DNA of 64,000 bases, from the NCBI RefSeq assembly GCF_958450345.1, contig NC_088780.1, positions 125,130,226-125,194,225 on the forward strand, read 5' to 3'. A program made the position numbers and the translations under genes. Below are positions 1 through 12,033 of the stretch, piece by piece. Every line of letters begins with the position of its first letter. The first letter of the stretch is position 1. The notes beneath the pieces are model-generated. The model was not told the origin of the DNA and did no database searches. It saw only the letters and a program-made list of their open reading frames with translations. Origin of the DNA: Calliphora vicina. Taxonomy: Eukaryota; Arthropoda; Insecta; Diptera; Calliphoridae.

Positions 1-341
1 AAACCATAGTAAATTAAACAAAAAAAATCGGAAAAAATGTATTTAACTGAATTTTTTTTCACCAATAGTTTTTTCCCGCTAAATGCTAAAAAAAAAATTG
101 AAAAAAAAAGTATTTAAATTTAAAAAAATAAAAAAAACAATTCGAATTGAAAAAACAAAAACTGATTTTTAAAAATTGAAAAAAAAAATATAAAACAATT
201 GTATTCCAAAAAATGAAAAAAACAACTTTGGAAAAAAATAATAAATTTTGTTTATCTAAAAATATTTAAAATTTTTATTTTGAAGTATTATTTGTTGAAA
301 GGTATACAAGATTCGGCACAGCCGAATATATCTTTCTTACT
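1..341 (-). repeat. Mini-me/DINE-1-like repeat, family B, left part cut by window edge
   Basis: AT-rich body followed by a hairpin head (ATTCGGC / GCCGAAT) and the terminal TCTTACTTGTTTTT. The same head and terminus recur at about 4400, 15240, 53205, 59775 and, inverted, at 63195. Homopolymer A/T runs dominate the body. The assignment to Helentron-associated mini-me/DINE-1-like repeats is by architecture (hairpin head, TATACCC sub-terminal repeat, GTCY block in full copies) and not by alignment to a reference. Confidence 0.6.
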
Positions 342-519
342 TGTTTTTGATTCTAATTTAAAGACAAAGATATTGCCTTTATAATGGTGAGTATAAAATT
401 GTTTATTCCCAAAAAAATTAAAGGACAATTTGCGGTGTATATATTTCAATGTAAAAAATGATCGCGGGACACCTGAACTTTCCACTACATTTTCGATGGA
501 GACTCTATTAGTTCAGGAG

Positions 520-1125
520 TTCTAAAGAAAAACTTTATTAAAAGTACGCTTTTCATATAAATTGGATGAATCCAGCTGCTCGTTTTGAAATTGCAGCTTG
601 AGTAGCTTCCACTGATTTTGTAAGCTCTTGTTGAGTTTTACAACAATCTTCATGGAGTAATGTCTCCAATTCTTGGTCTTCAACCTTTTTTTGTCAAGAT
701 CAAGATCTTTGTCTTGTATATCAGAATCACTATTTCTGAACCGAACAAACAACCATCTCTCGCACATTGGATGGAACACAATCACCATAAGCTTTGGTAA
801 GAAATCGGTGTGCTTCCGCGGCACTTATTTCAAATTAAAGAAGTAAAGCAAAACTTCCCGCATATGAAGATTCATTGGCACAAAATTCTACATTTTCGAA
901 GCAGAAAAATTTTTTGTTGTTTACACTATAATATTCAATAACTAAAGCTGTCCACACACGAGTGATTTTTGAGTGTGATTTGTTCATGTTCGACTTGTTA
1001 ATGGGTGAGTGTGCGCTCAAAATCTCAAGTAATTGAAAATTTTCAATCACAAATTAGGCGAACAAATCATTCCTTGTGTGGCCAGCTTAAGTGAGAATAA
1101 ATTACAGAATCTTCAAAATGACATA
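520..1125 (-). pseudogene. Mariner-type transposase fossil, N-terminal part (copy 1)
   Basis: Minus-strand translation shows the N-terminal helix-turn-helix region of a mariner transposase: an 'EFCANESSYAGSFALLL' stretch, then 'KLMVIVFHP..CERWLFVRFRNSDSDIQDKD', the usual W-F-x-R-F-x-[ND]-x-D-x-x-D-K pattern. Frame breaks separate the pieces and the catalytic domain is absent. The paralogue at 5035-5870 shares the same order. A 142-bp inverted-repeat element is inserted near the 5' side (946-1087). Mariner transposases cut and paste at TA. This copy cannot encode one. Confidence 0.7.
946..1087. mobile_element. 142-bp miniature inverted-repeat element with TAA target duplication
   Basis: The ends are inverted repeats (AGCTGTCCACACA.. 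left; AGCTGGCCACACA.. on the complement of the right). TAA flanks both sides (943-945 and 1088-1090). The mariner paralogue at about 5840 reads 'caataactaagtg' without the insert, a direct empty site. A TAA/TTA 3-bp duplication is typical of PIF/Harbinger elements; the superfamily is inferred from this alone. Confidence 0.75.
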
Positions 1126-2155
1126 TAAGTTTTTAAGTATATTTAAAAATAGTATAAATCGCTTCATGATTACAGTTTAAAAATGTGTTAAATACTGTCT
1201 CAATATCAATGATTTAAGAACTGAACATCCATTAAAAATTACTTAAATACTAATAAATTCATTAGGCACATCCAAGGATAAATACATTTATTTATCATCT
1301 AATGTTTAATTCAGGTATAAATTATTTAAAATTGACTCTCTACAATACTATTTTGTCTCTATGAACTATACCACATTTCTATATTATGTGTGAGAAAGTT
1401 TTCATTCGAAATATTTAAAACCTCTAGTTAAACAAAGGACTTGTAATTGTAAATCGTTTATTGTGTCCGTACTTTCAATGTTTTTAACCATCCCACTAAA
1501 AACTGAATGACTACTAGAATTTTTAAAATTTTTCAATTCGAAAGCTGGAGGTACTGGCATATTCTTAGGTAATTCAAAAGATAAAAAAACTTTTTAAGCA
1601 TTCCTTAAACTCAAATACCAAAGAACATGTAACATTTTAAAATATTCATTACAATGAAATCACATTTCGCCGTTAAAAGTAAAACTTACACAATTAACCT
1701 TTTCATTATACATACAATATTGAACTCATATGCACATTCACTCAATCATTCATTCATTCAAACATATTAAAATGTCATGCCATTGTAATCGTGCTACAAC
1801 TATTAGATACGACTGAAAATACACAAACACTCATGGAGATAGTGAGACGACGACTTATTACATTTGACTAGTTAACTTCCGTTCTACTAAAAAAAACACA
1901 CACACATAACAAAAAAAAATAATAATGATAAAAGAATTGAAATAAAATGTTGATAGAATTCCCCAGTTGATGTTTAACAACGGAAAAGTGTAAAACAAAC
2001 TTAGACACACACACTCAACCATAAGCGAGTTTGTTTTGTGCAACAAACCAAAAGAGCATTACATATGTGTCTATATATCAAGCCCCAAACAGCGAAAATA
2101 TCTTAACCAACAATATATTATTGTAGATTTTCAGATTTTAATACAAATCGATATA
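1126..2155. other. Unique AT-rich sequence, no gene seen
   Basis: Only short shadow reading frames without recognisable domains. Contains a short CA-rich run near 1897-1908. No RNA gene or coding exon could be supported. Confidence 0.5.
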
Positions 2156-2579
2156 CACAGAAAAAACTAATTCTTAAACCGTTTCAATTCAAATATTTGT
2201 CACATATTGAACTGGTTTCAATTATTTCATAATTAAATCAAGTATTCATTTGCTCAAAAACAAAATTTTTGAAAACAAAATTTTTGAGAATTTTTAGTTT
2301 TGAATTTGATTATTTTGACAATTGAATATACAGTTTTCGTTATTGGTTGAATTTCAAATACAAAAATTATTGAATAGATAATTTTTGTATTTAAAATTCA
2401 ACCAATAACGAAAATTGTATATTCAATTGTCAAAATTATCAAATTCAAAACTCAAAATTCAATAGAAAATATCAAGAAATTTTGTTTTTGACCAAATGGA
2501 TACTTGATTTAATTATGAAATAACTGAAACCAGTTCAATATGGGACAAATGTTTGAATTGAAATATAATTTTTTCTGTG
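2156..2579. mobile_element. 424-bp palindromic miniature element flanked by TA
   Basis: Begins CACAGAAAAAACTAATT and ends in the complement (TTTTTTCTGTG). The two arms are inverted copies over most of their length, e.g. 'gaactggtttcaattatttc' near 2211 against 'gaaataactgaaaccagttc' near 2516. TA sits on both sides (2154-2155, 2580-2581). A non-autonomous element of the Tc1/mariner type is likely from the TA flank. The terminus resembles the CACGCAGAGAAAAAA family at 13737, 16457 and 52501. Confidence 0.8.
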
Positions 2580-3734
2580 TACTCATACTGTTAAAAGTTT
2601 ATAACAAAAACAATATTAGCTTACATGCACATCGATCATATTTTTAGATTGAATTAAAACATGCAAACCAATCACAAAGAAAATCATCTCCTGTAAAGTT
2701 TGTTATTATGTACTTAAGATATTTTTGCGATTAGGGCTCGATATGTTGATACTAAAAATTGAAGTAACGCATAATATGGGATGTGCAAAAAAAATTGGTA
2801 AATTAAAAAAGGGCTATACAGTAAAAAAAAAAAAAAATTCTAGCCACAATTCCTGATTATGAGGATTTCTTTAATGTCTAAGTTATTTTGTAGCACAATT
2901 TTGCAATAATATTTTCGCAAGTATTTTGTAAATTATACGTTAAAGTGTATCAAATGAAGTACAATTATTCTATTACACAATACATAATACTGCAATTATA
3001 CTGATGATTATATCATCATTATCATTATAATAATGATGATGTCAGTGCTGACTGTATTGCTGACAACTATGGATATTTACAATATAATAATACCTAGAGA
3101 ACAACAATGTGTGCATATATAGAGAACACAAAAACACTTTCCCAATTGGAATACAAATTATTTTAGACTGAATTTTAAATACAATAATTGGCTGTAGTCT
3201 GGAAAATAAACACAGCAATTTGTTTAGCTATTAAATTAAACAATTTAAACCAGATACGCACACCTACGCAACAAAATAAATTCAAACAATTTTCTGAATT
3301 TTATATTTTAGTAACACGTGATAAAAAATGTCTACATTTTTTTTTTTGTATTTTTTGTTTTGTACCTCCGTCAAAAATGTAAATCAATAATTTCTATTAA
3401 ATTCTATAATATTACCTTTTACAGACCAATATTATTTAGTCTGTGCTCATGTTTTCGCTACAAACTGTCATGAGTACATACTAGAATGATGGTATGATGT
3501 TACGTATTTCAAATAATTCGTCTTGTATTGAGGCGATGCTTAAAAATTATATGAACACAAAAAATATTAGGCGATTGCGGAGAAAGCATTAAATAAATAT
3601 GCTTTGATCAGAATGGAGATGTGCAGAAACATAAAATAATTAACTATGAATCGCACAGTGTCCAAAGAATCCACAATAGCATTACCAGCAGTTGAACTCT
3701 TTGATTTATACCAGGAATTAAAAAGCTAAATTTG
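2580..3734. other. Unique AT-rich sequence with a small perfect-arm hairpin
   Basis: No gene recognised. Around 3008-3042 the arms ATCATCATTAT and ATAATGATGAT make a short inverted repeat. The rest is low-complexity AT-rich DNA. Confidence 0.4.
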
Positions 3735-4412
3735 TATATCCTTCACCTTTGTGAGAAGGGTATATATAAGTTTGTCATTCCTTTTGTAATTTCTGCATTT
3801 TTCATTTCCGACCCTATATATTCTGGATCCTTATAGATAGCAGAGTCGATTAAGCCATGTCCGTCTGTTTGTCTGTCCGTCTGTCTGTTGAAATCAATTT
3901 TCTGAAGAACCCAGATATCTTCGAGATCCAAATCTTCAATAATTCTGTCAGACATGGTTTCGAGAAGTTTCCTATTTAAAATCAGCAAAATCAGTAAACA
4001 AATGGCTGAGATATGAGGAAAAAAACAGGATAACCTCGATTTTCGATATATTTTTGATGTATATCTGGATTACTAAGACATTAATATCGACAATATAGAT
4101 ATCTATTGATAGATATTTCAAAGACCTTTGCAATGACGTATATAAGACTATACTGGACCTACAATGGGTAAAAATCAGAAAAAATATTTTTTAACCCGAT
4201 TTTTTTTCACCAAAAAAATTTAAATTTAAAAAAAAAATTTATTTAAAAAATTTAGAACAACAATTCGATAAAAAAATTTTTCCAAAAATAAAAAAAACAA
4301 CTTTGGAAAAAAAAATAAATATTATTTACCGAAAAATATTTATTTTGAAGTAAAATTTGGTGAAGGGAATATAAGATTCGGCACATCCGAATATAGCTCT
4401 CTAAATTACAAT
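3735..4412 (-). repeat. Mini-me/DINE-1-like repeat, family B (copy 2)
   Basis: Starts with the sub-terminal inverted repeat (cttcacctttgtgagaaggg), runs through 'gccatgtccgtctgtttgtctg' GTCY blocks near 3856-3890, then an A/T-rich body, and ends in the hairpin head 'ttcggcacatccgaa' at 4378-4392. Same order as copies at 59101-59778 and, inverted, 63193-63860. The small frame at 3743-3988 is only a translation of the repeat. Confidence 0.75.
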
Positions 4413-5034
4413 TTTTCTTCTGAGAAATCATCAAAATCGTGCTTTAAAGTAGCGTTAAAGCCTAGCAGTTAAACAAGTAAGTAGTAAATGTATTCCTTAT
4501 ACAGTAGTTATCACTAATGTATGATCACTTGGCTGATTCCAATTTGTATATTTTGCGACAAAAATATACAAATATCGTAATTATAACAAAATGTACTAAA
4601 TGCTCGATATCGAATGCCGTAATCTCAAATAAGAAAATTACGATCGAATTTACTCGATATCGAAAGCGGTAATTCGGCCCCAGGACAGCTTTTAGTTTGT
4701 CTTAAGGTGAAATTAGCTTATTGTGAAATTTTGCTTAAATTTTTTTTTAAATACGTTTATAATTTGGTCACTTTTAATGCGTTTTATTTTTAATGAACCA
4801 TGAATTTCTAAAAGCAGTATTTTACTACTTCTTCAAAAATAATAAAAGCTTTTGTTTTTTTATGACCTGATCTACAAGGTTTTTTTAAAAAAAAGTACTA
4901 TTTCAGTACAATCTTTCAATTTTTTTGCAAAAATTGATTTTTATAGGAAATTTTTTTATAAAATTAATTTCTATTGCGTGTATAACTTCAAAATTACAAT
5001 ATAAATTTATTCAAAGTATTGGTCATTCAAAGTA
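4413..5034. other. Unique AT-rich sequence
   Basis: Two direct 'ctcgatatcgaa' units (about 4603 and 4650), each followed by a 'gcggtaat'/'gccgtaat' motif. No gene recognised. Confidence 0.4.
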
Positions 5035-5870
5035 TTGATCTTTTTCCATCTTTGTGGCATCTTATTGATTCCGAGCCAAAAGAACTTATCCGTTAAGTTC
5101 TTCTTCTATTAAGGCCAAGAACGTATCAAGCCAATATCGGATACTTTGTTCCAAAGTGAAGCGTATCTCAGAGAGAACGTTTTGCATCGATCGAAACAAA
5201 TAGTTGTCTAGACTATAAAGATGAAGCAAAACTACCCAACACCTTCATTCTAAATACCTTTTAACAGGTATTGTAACATGTGGCCGAGCATTATCATGAT
5301 ATTCTGAACATCTTTCGGCCAATGATCGCTCCAAAAAGTTGCATTCCGTACATAATAGCACGATCATTTTGCTCTCACCAAATACAGAGAATTACTGGTC
5401 GGTTAGGCTTCAAATACGATCTCCTATGCTTCGAGTTGTCGTAATGGATCCATTTTTCATCGCAAGTAATGATTCCGTTCAAAAATTAATAATTCGAGGT
5501 TTCTCGGCTTCAATTCGTTGATACCCAATTTCACTGCTTTTGGATAAATCCTGCTGTTCGGAAATGTTTTGAAATGACTACTTGAGTAGATCGCAATGAC
5601 TTTGCAAGCTCTTGTTGAGTTTTGATGGCCTTTGTCTTCTGTGTCAAAATTACCACTTCTGAATCTAACAAACCATCTCTCGAACGTTGAAATCGATGGA
5701 ACACATTCACCATAAGCTTTGATGAATTAAAGAAGTAAAGCAAAACTTCCAGCAATGACGCTTTCTTGGTACAAAATTCGACATTTTCGAAACAAAAAAG
5801 AAAAAATTAGCTGTTTATACTATATTGTTCAATAACTAAGTGTGGCATATAAGTTATTAAAAACAAAAAC
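5035..5870 (-). pseudogene. Mariner-type transposase fossil (copy 2, most of the length)
   Basis: Read on the minus strand, fragments in several frames follow mariner order: N-terminal 'EVLLYFFNSSKLMVNVFHRF..RDGLL', 'WFVRFRSGNFDTEDK', 'KTQQELAKSLRSTQVVISKHF' (second helix-turn-helix), an acidic 'HYLR.KMDP' stretch, then 'HDNARPHV' and a 'YSLDNYLFRSMQNVLSE' tail matching the usual catalytic D...D region and C-terminus. Multiple frameshifts and stops make it dead. It is the most complete of three mariner fossils here and serves as empty site for the 946-1087 insertion. Confidence 0.78.
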
Positions 5871-8045
5871 TGCGTTAAAAATATACGCCATCTATTATAA
5901 ATCCCTTTAACTTATACGCCAATAAATAAAAGTACAGTTAATTTTTTTTTACAAATTTTAAAAACTTTATCACTTTAATACTATTTAGCAATGAATTTTA
6001 TATTTTATATCGTTTTGAAATTTTGCATTTAAAAAAAAAACAATCGATTTGTTTAAGGAATTTTGAAAATAACCAAGTTTCACAAAATAAATTCGTTATC
6101 TTCAACCCCTTAAACCCCATTAACAAAGTTCTGTATTTGCTACTGGGTTTCATATCATTTCAATTCTTTTGTTCCTTTTTCTATTTTATACCATGTACTG
6201 TATTTTGTAACGATATAAGTGTGATATGGGAGTTAATGATTAATAAACAAGACATAAAACAATGACAAAATTGTTCATATTTCAAAAGTAACAATGAAAA
6301 GAACGAACAAACAAACAAAAATATTGTCGTATTGCAAGAGTGATTATAACTGCAATTTTAAAGCGCATACCAAGAAAAAGAAATGATTGCTTGAGGGTAT
6401 GATTAAAGGTAATAAAACGCTAAATAAAAGAAACTACAATAAGAACAAAACAACATTAAAACAGTATAATTAAACTGCTATTTACAAATAACCATTAATG
6501 TCAGCAAAAATAGTAAACCAGCAACGAAGCAAGCAAATATTTCGTAATATATTTTTAATTGTTGTAGTTAGTTGCCTCATTCGTACGGTTAAATACTTGT
6601 AACATTTAAATGCAGTTTTCATTTAAACATGATTACATTTACTTCAATTTTAAGCAACTAGAACAAACCGTATGCAAAGGAAATAAAGAAAACCCATCTT
6701 TAAAAGAAAACATATTTTCAAAGCAACTCATGCTGGCAAAAATTTAAAGTTGAGTCAAGCAGGAATAAAACTGAAAAAACAGAATACAAAAAAAAAAAAA
6801 ACTACAGCACGTGAAGAAAAAATTATTATGCACGAAAGTGTCAACTAATGGGCTTCCGTCATGCAAATCATGCCAACAAAATCGTCATCGACGTGCCACT
6901 TCAAATCCCCCAGAGGCTTATGGCAAGAAAAATATATTTAACAACAGCAACCAGAAAACAACTCACTCCTAGCCTTATTTACATACCAACCAACTGAACA
7001 CAACTGAAGTCAAATCAAAGGCTGACTCAAAATAGAAGAAAATTGATGATGATGATGTTGATGGCGGCAGGAGAAACAAAATTTCGAATGCACAATGGAA
7101 ACTTATGGCCCCAGTACAAACGAAAAATAATATAAAAACGATATAAAGATTTGCATTTCCTTTTAATTTTTTATTTTTTTTCGTTCATTTTTGCTTTTAT
7201 TTATTCGGTTAAAGCCATAAAGTTAAAAGAGAAAACCAAGGTCCTTCTTCTAAATAGTAAAATAAACAATTTAGTTGTTTTCTCGTGTCGTTTTTTATTG
7301 CAAGAGAAAAAGTTCAATGTAATATTTCTTTAATTTCAATTATTACTTTTTGCTTCTGCTGCTTACTTAAACTTAAATTTGGCACAGAATTTATTTTTTC
7401 TTGTGTAAGAAAGCGAGGTAAACTTTTGTATACGAAAACAATTTCCTTTAAATTTAAACGTTATAATTTAGTAGTTTTTTATTAATGACAATAAATTGAA
7501 TGTATGTATTTATATGGCTTAGTGGTATTTGATTTTTTCTTTTTGCACTTTTTTTAATAAAAATCAAAGGTTATGTTAGACGTATGATTAATATTTAGTT
7601 GCTTTGTTTAGATAAATATTAAGTATACGCCACATATAAGTATTATGAACAATTGCATACTTTAGGGAGATTTCTTTATTAGTCATATTGGTCACCTTCA
7701 AAAATGAGTTTTAATAAAAATTAAAACTAGAGACCGAAAATAACTGGTCCATATTTTCAAATTACCACTTATATTTATTATATGTAACGCACAAAATAAA
7801 TGTTAAGTATTTTTAAAACAAAAATAAAAAATATCGAATGTTTGTTTAATAATGATGAATTACATAAAATATATCACAAAAAAACAAAAACAAACCCTTT
7901 ATTCGGAAATGTGTTGAGCATTCTGTTTAAAGATTAAATAGTAGATATTCAGTTTATATTAGAAATTATTTGCCATCACTTTAAAAATTGGTTAGTAGAT
8001 GATATGGTTTGGTATGTCCTTTAAAAAAACTAAATTCGATAATAT
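5871..8045. other. Unique intergenic or intronic sequence, least repetitive part of the left half
   Basis: No repeat family or coding domain seen. 6830-7080 has higher GC than its surroundings, an octamer-like ATGCAAAT (6862-6869), and a run of non-repetitive words around the CATCGACGTGCCACTTCAAA stretch (6886-6905). A (GAT)n run lies at 7044-7058. Short hydrophobic frames (6023-6265, 7151-7485) are poly-T translations. Could be regulatory or intronic; this is inference only. Confidence 0.35.
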
Positions 8046-8520
8046 TTATGTCTACCCTTCACTATGAGTGTAGGGGTATATATAGGTTGGTCATTCCGTT
8101 TGTAATTTCTACATTTTTCATTTGCGACCCCACAAAATATATATATATTCTGGATCGTTATAGATAGAGGAGTCGATATAGCCATGTCCGTCGGTATGTT
8201 GAAATCAATTTTCCATATTCAACAAATAACTAACATACATGATTACTACATCAATACATCGGGAATTCTTCCACCTCGCACAGTGTGAGGTTTTGACATT
8301 CTAACTTATCAAAATTCATAACACGGTAATAAATAAAGGCACAGTCACGCATTTTGATACAAGTAATAAATGAACAACTTCACAACTTCTGTAGAAAAAT
8401 GGGCGGAATTAGACTACTGCCACGCCCACTTCCTATATAACATTCAATTTTATATTACATAATAATCATTAAAAATCAAGTAAGTAAGTATACCCTACAC
8501 TGAGTGATTATAAACAGTTT
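8046..8520 (-). repeat. Mini-me/DINE-1-like repeat, family B (truncated copy)
   Basis: Sub-terminal repeat 'cttcactatgagtgtagggg', then 'gaggagtcgatatagccatg', a shrunken GTCY block and 'gttgaaatcaattt'. The hairpin head is missing; the segment to 8520 is diverged. Confidence 0.55.
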
Positions 8521-8631
8521 TCTTTTGATATTAAACTTATTTGTATTGAATCTTATTTTCTTATTGTCGAGAATGGTGCTTACATTGTGGACCGATCGGT
8601 ACTAAATTTGACAGTACAAGTTCGGCTTCCC

Positions 8632-9016
8632 AGTAAAAAATGGTGCTTCATCGGAAGCAGGTTTGTAAGGCAGAGAGCACTTGTATACTGCTACCACTTC
8701 GCATGAAAGATTACATGATTTTTATATGGGATACCTCGCGTAGAGGCTCTGCATAAGGAATCCAAAATAAGCATATTTCACAGCTTTAAAATTAACCTGA
8801 TTACATCGAATTAAATATGTGCAAACAATTGTGCACATAGATTTTTGAGCTTCTGAGAAGCAATAAAATCTTACAGACCTATACGAATAGCTTAATGTAT
8901 GCCTTCCAAAATCATTTTTGTAAGGCAATAATTTTAGGATGCAATTAATGTAGCAGTAGAAGAAGCAGTAATCATATTTATTGCTTCCAAATCCGAAATA
9001 TTTTTTGCTGGGTTAT
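8632..9016. mobile_element. Inverted-repeat element with CCCAG termini
   Basis: Left end CCCAGTAAAAAATGG, right end complement of CCCAGCAAAAAATATTTC. Inner arms also pair loosely (ggaagcag.. near 8653 against the gcttcc stretches near 8970-8990). The same CCCAGC terminus appears near 36043 and 47430. The target duplication was not resolved. Confidence 0.45.
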
Positions 9017-9553
9017 ATAAAACTTATTTGTGCTGAATTTATAATTAATTTATAATTAAGATATTTATGAGAGCTTAACTATTTTCAGATAGGGCAGTTG
9101 TATGAGAGCTAGGAGAAATAATGGACCGATCCAAATTCAATAGGCTTAGTTCTTGGGGAAATATAAAAGTTTGTGCCAAATTTTGTCGAATTATCTTTAA
9201 AATTGCGACATGTAGTCAAAAATTTGTGGGCGCGAAATACCTGATCGGTTTTTGGATCTGCAATTGAGGAGGGGCTAGTTGGGGAAGATTTTTCTGGTTG
9301 ACTTCAATTAAAAAATACAACATTTTAAAATAAGTTTAAAACGGATATATTTTAAAATTTATTATTTTGTTTAATAAAAAATGTATAAAATTACAAACTA
9401 GAAAAAATTCATGAAGATATTGGATTTTTAAAAAAAAAAAGTTTAAGGTGCTGTTACTTTAAAAAACTGTATTTTTTTACTTTAAAATGCAATTATTTGT
9501 CAATCAATTCTAGTTAAAATTCTTGAAAAAAATTTTGTTTACCTAAGAATATA

Positions 9554-11198
9554 CAGTATTGGCCATAACTAAAGCACCCCCTCAATAGATTTTTTCAAAT
9601 CATCATTTTTTTGATAAAACGGCTTTTTTGGGGTGTATTTTGTATATATTTTATTAACTAATATTGTTAATGTTCATTTAATTTTCATTTAGTATAAGAT
9701 AATTTTATTAAAAATTAATTTAAAGTGATAAATCATATAAAAACTAAAAACGCAACGGACAAAACAAAAGCACCCTCTTATAAGATGTTTAAAAATTTGA
9801 CTCGGTACTGCATATTTGCAATGTGAGTTATCGGGAATCACAATGAATGGACTTAAAAATTCCAAAAGATAAAAATAAAGGAAGACGTAATGTGCAAAAT
9901 TTAAGTTTTATACAGTTTATTGTGAAAAAAGCAATGACAAGAAACAAGTACTCCAGTGAATTTAAAATTAAAGTTATTGAAGACTGGAATTCACTACATG
10001 AATTGAGTAAAAAATATTTAATTAACAGATCAGTTATTTCCAGGCTCGTTTCAAAATTTTTTTAAGACTGGTCACATATCACCGGTGCATTGGAGGTCGT
10101 TCGCGAAAAAAAACACGATATTATGATTCCTTGATCAAAAGAGCAATACAAAAAGATCCTACAGCATCAGCTATTCAAGTACGAACAAGTTTAAGAGTAT
10201 GCGTTAGCGAAAGAACAATCCGTAGAAGAGTAGTAGAAGCCCGATTATTCAGCTGACGACCAGCAAAAAAAAACATTTCTATCAGTTAAGAACAAGAAAG
10301 CTAGACTGAAAATTGCCAAAGCCCACATCGACTGGAGTGTCCAAAAATGAATGACAGTACTGTTGCCTGACGAATCCAAATACAACTTAAAAAGTTCCGC
10401 TGGAATAAGGCGTGTACGCAGATCAAAAGGAGAAAGCCTGAATCCTAAGTATTGCAAAGGAACAATTAAACATGGAGGTGGCAATGTAATGGCCTGGGGT
10501 TGCTTTTCTGGTCAAGGATTTGGGCCAAATCATAAAATTTATGGGATTATGGATCAGTTCATGTACCGTGATGTATTGAAAGCTGTAATGTTGCCTTATG
10601 CCAGTGAAGAGATGCCAATTATAGGGAGCTTCCAACAGGATAACGATCCTAAGCACCCCTCCAAACTTTGTAAGACTTCGCTACACAGCAATAAGATTCA
10701 AGTTCTTCATTGGCCTGGTCAATCTCCCGATCTCAATCCTATTGAGAACTTGTGGCACATTGTTAATATGAAAATAAATCGTGAAAATTGCTGAAATAAG
10801 GATCGGAAATTTTCACGATTTATTTCATGCCGTTAAAATAGCCTGGGAAGGAATATCGAAAAACGCCATAAAAACATAATATCTTCTATGCCAAAAGATG
10901 TTCTTGTGCCATCCAAAACAAAGGATTTGCAACAAAAATTAATTAAAATTTGTTTTTTATAGTATATCCTTGAAGGGGTGCTTTAGTTTTGTCCGTTTCA
11001 TTTTCTACCTTAAAATATTTTTTAATTTTAAGAGGTAACTTATAGAAAGGTAAACTTTGATAGTATTTGTTTATCAATACTAAACCTATTAACAAATGAA
11101 AATAATACATAATAGATATTTAAAATTTTGATTTTATACAAAAAAATACCATATGAAAAAAATTCATTCAGGGGGTGCTTTAGTTATGGCCAATACTG
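9554..11198 (+). mobile_element. Full-length Tc1-type transposon with double (IR/DR) ends
   Basis: Outer inverted repeats begin CAGTATTGGCCATAACTAAA and match perfectly for 29 bases. TA flanks both ends (9552-9553, 11199-11200). A second, inner copy of the repeat core (ggacaaaacaaaagcaccc left, near 9756; its inverted partner near 10975-10998) sits about 200 bp inside each end. This symmetric outer/inner arrangement is the IR/DR architecture known from Bari, Minos and Sleeping Beauty-type elements. The encoded transposase is broken, so the copy could move only with a transposase supplied in trans. Confidence 0.92.
9934..10962 (+). pseudogene. Tc1-type DD34E transposase, inactivated
   Basis: First piece (9934-10065) has the N-terminal helix-turn-helix (KYSSEFKIKVIEDW..LSKKYLINRSVISRLVSKFF). 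A frameshift at the T/A-run near 10060 is followed by a second helix-turn-helix region (SERTIRRRVVEARLFS), then a TGA at about 10253 and another at 10348-10350. The catalytic piece (10351-10794) keeps all three acidic residues: D in PDESKYN, D in QQDND, and E in SPDLNPIENLW, with 34 residues between the last two. Another frameshift follows near 10793 and the frame ends at the TAG 10960-10962. Tc1 transposases cut and paste into TA sites. A full protein would be about 340 residues; this copy has at least four disruptions. Confidence 0.9.
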
Positions 11199-11275
11199 TA
11201 TAAAATTCGTATTTTAAAGTATAATATGGTGAAGGGTATAAAAGATTCGGCACAGACGAAAATCAAGACAAAAAT

Positions 11276-12033
11276 ATTGAAAACTACATCATAATTTTGT
11301 TCCTGATAACAAAACAGAACTTAGTGCTTCTTAAAATCTTACAAAATCGGATTTAACATTTAAAATAATGCCAAAAAATTTAAATACAAAGAAGCAATTA
11401 CAGCTGTAGCAGCTAGAAATCTACCTGATGCTGACACTTTAATTCATATTTAAAACATAGAAATACGTAATAACAAATGCAACTCCAAGGACAACAATAA
11501 GTACCAACTCTATTGGTAAATCTAGTTAAATATACTTGCAGCAAAAGCAGCAGCATCAGTAGTTTTAGTTTCTTGAGGTAACTAGTACCCGCAATTGTAG
11601 TCATAGAAATCATGCTTCTACTTTGAGACAAGAATTCACACACTTAAATTCACTGTAAAATAAAATAAAATATCCAGAATATAAAATTCTTCTGTTCTAC
11701 ATCCTACATTCATCATGTGCCGCTGAACGGTAAATATTTAGTTGAGTGCTTGTGTGTATGCACTTGCTTTGTGGTAACTGCAAATATGTGTTTAAATGTC
11801 TTTCATAGTTTTTCTCATCCATTTTTATTTCTTGACTTCTTTAACAAATTGAAATCATATTTTTTTAGTTTTTCTCAAACCATAAAAAAACCAAGAAAAA
11901 TCACTCAAACGCAAACACTTTTATATTCACATACACTGACACACACTCACATATATTCACATTCACACATCCTCATGCATGAATAAACATTAATAAAATA
12001 ATAAAGTCAAATGAAAAATGTTCTTGACTTGTT
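11276..12033. other. Unique AT-rich sequence with CA-rich microsatellite
   Basis: The frame at 11717-11986 is a poly-T plus (CA)n translation. The CA-rich microsatellite lies near 11930-11968. No gene supported. Confidence 0.4.

Larger units (their letters stand above)
9060..11275 (-). repeat. Mini-me/DINE-1-like repeat interrupted by a Tc1 element
   Basis: 9060-9553 carries the family core ('gagagctaggagaaataatggaccgat' words), and the repeat resumes at 11199 with 'ttttaaagtataatatggtgaagggtata' and a hairpin head 'ttcggcacagacgaa'. The Tc1 element at 9554-11198 splits the two parts at a TA. Confidence 0.6.

Noticed and set aside
3008..3042. Small hairpin as a transcription terminator or microRNA
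   Set aside because: Simple GAT/ATC-rich inverted repeat with no supporting context.
11717..11986. 89-codon frame with a signal-peptide-like start
   Set aside because: C-terminal half is a CA microsatellite; no homology recognised.
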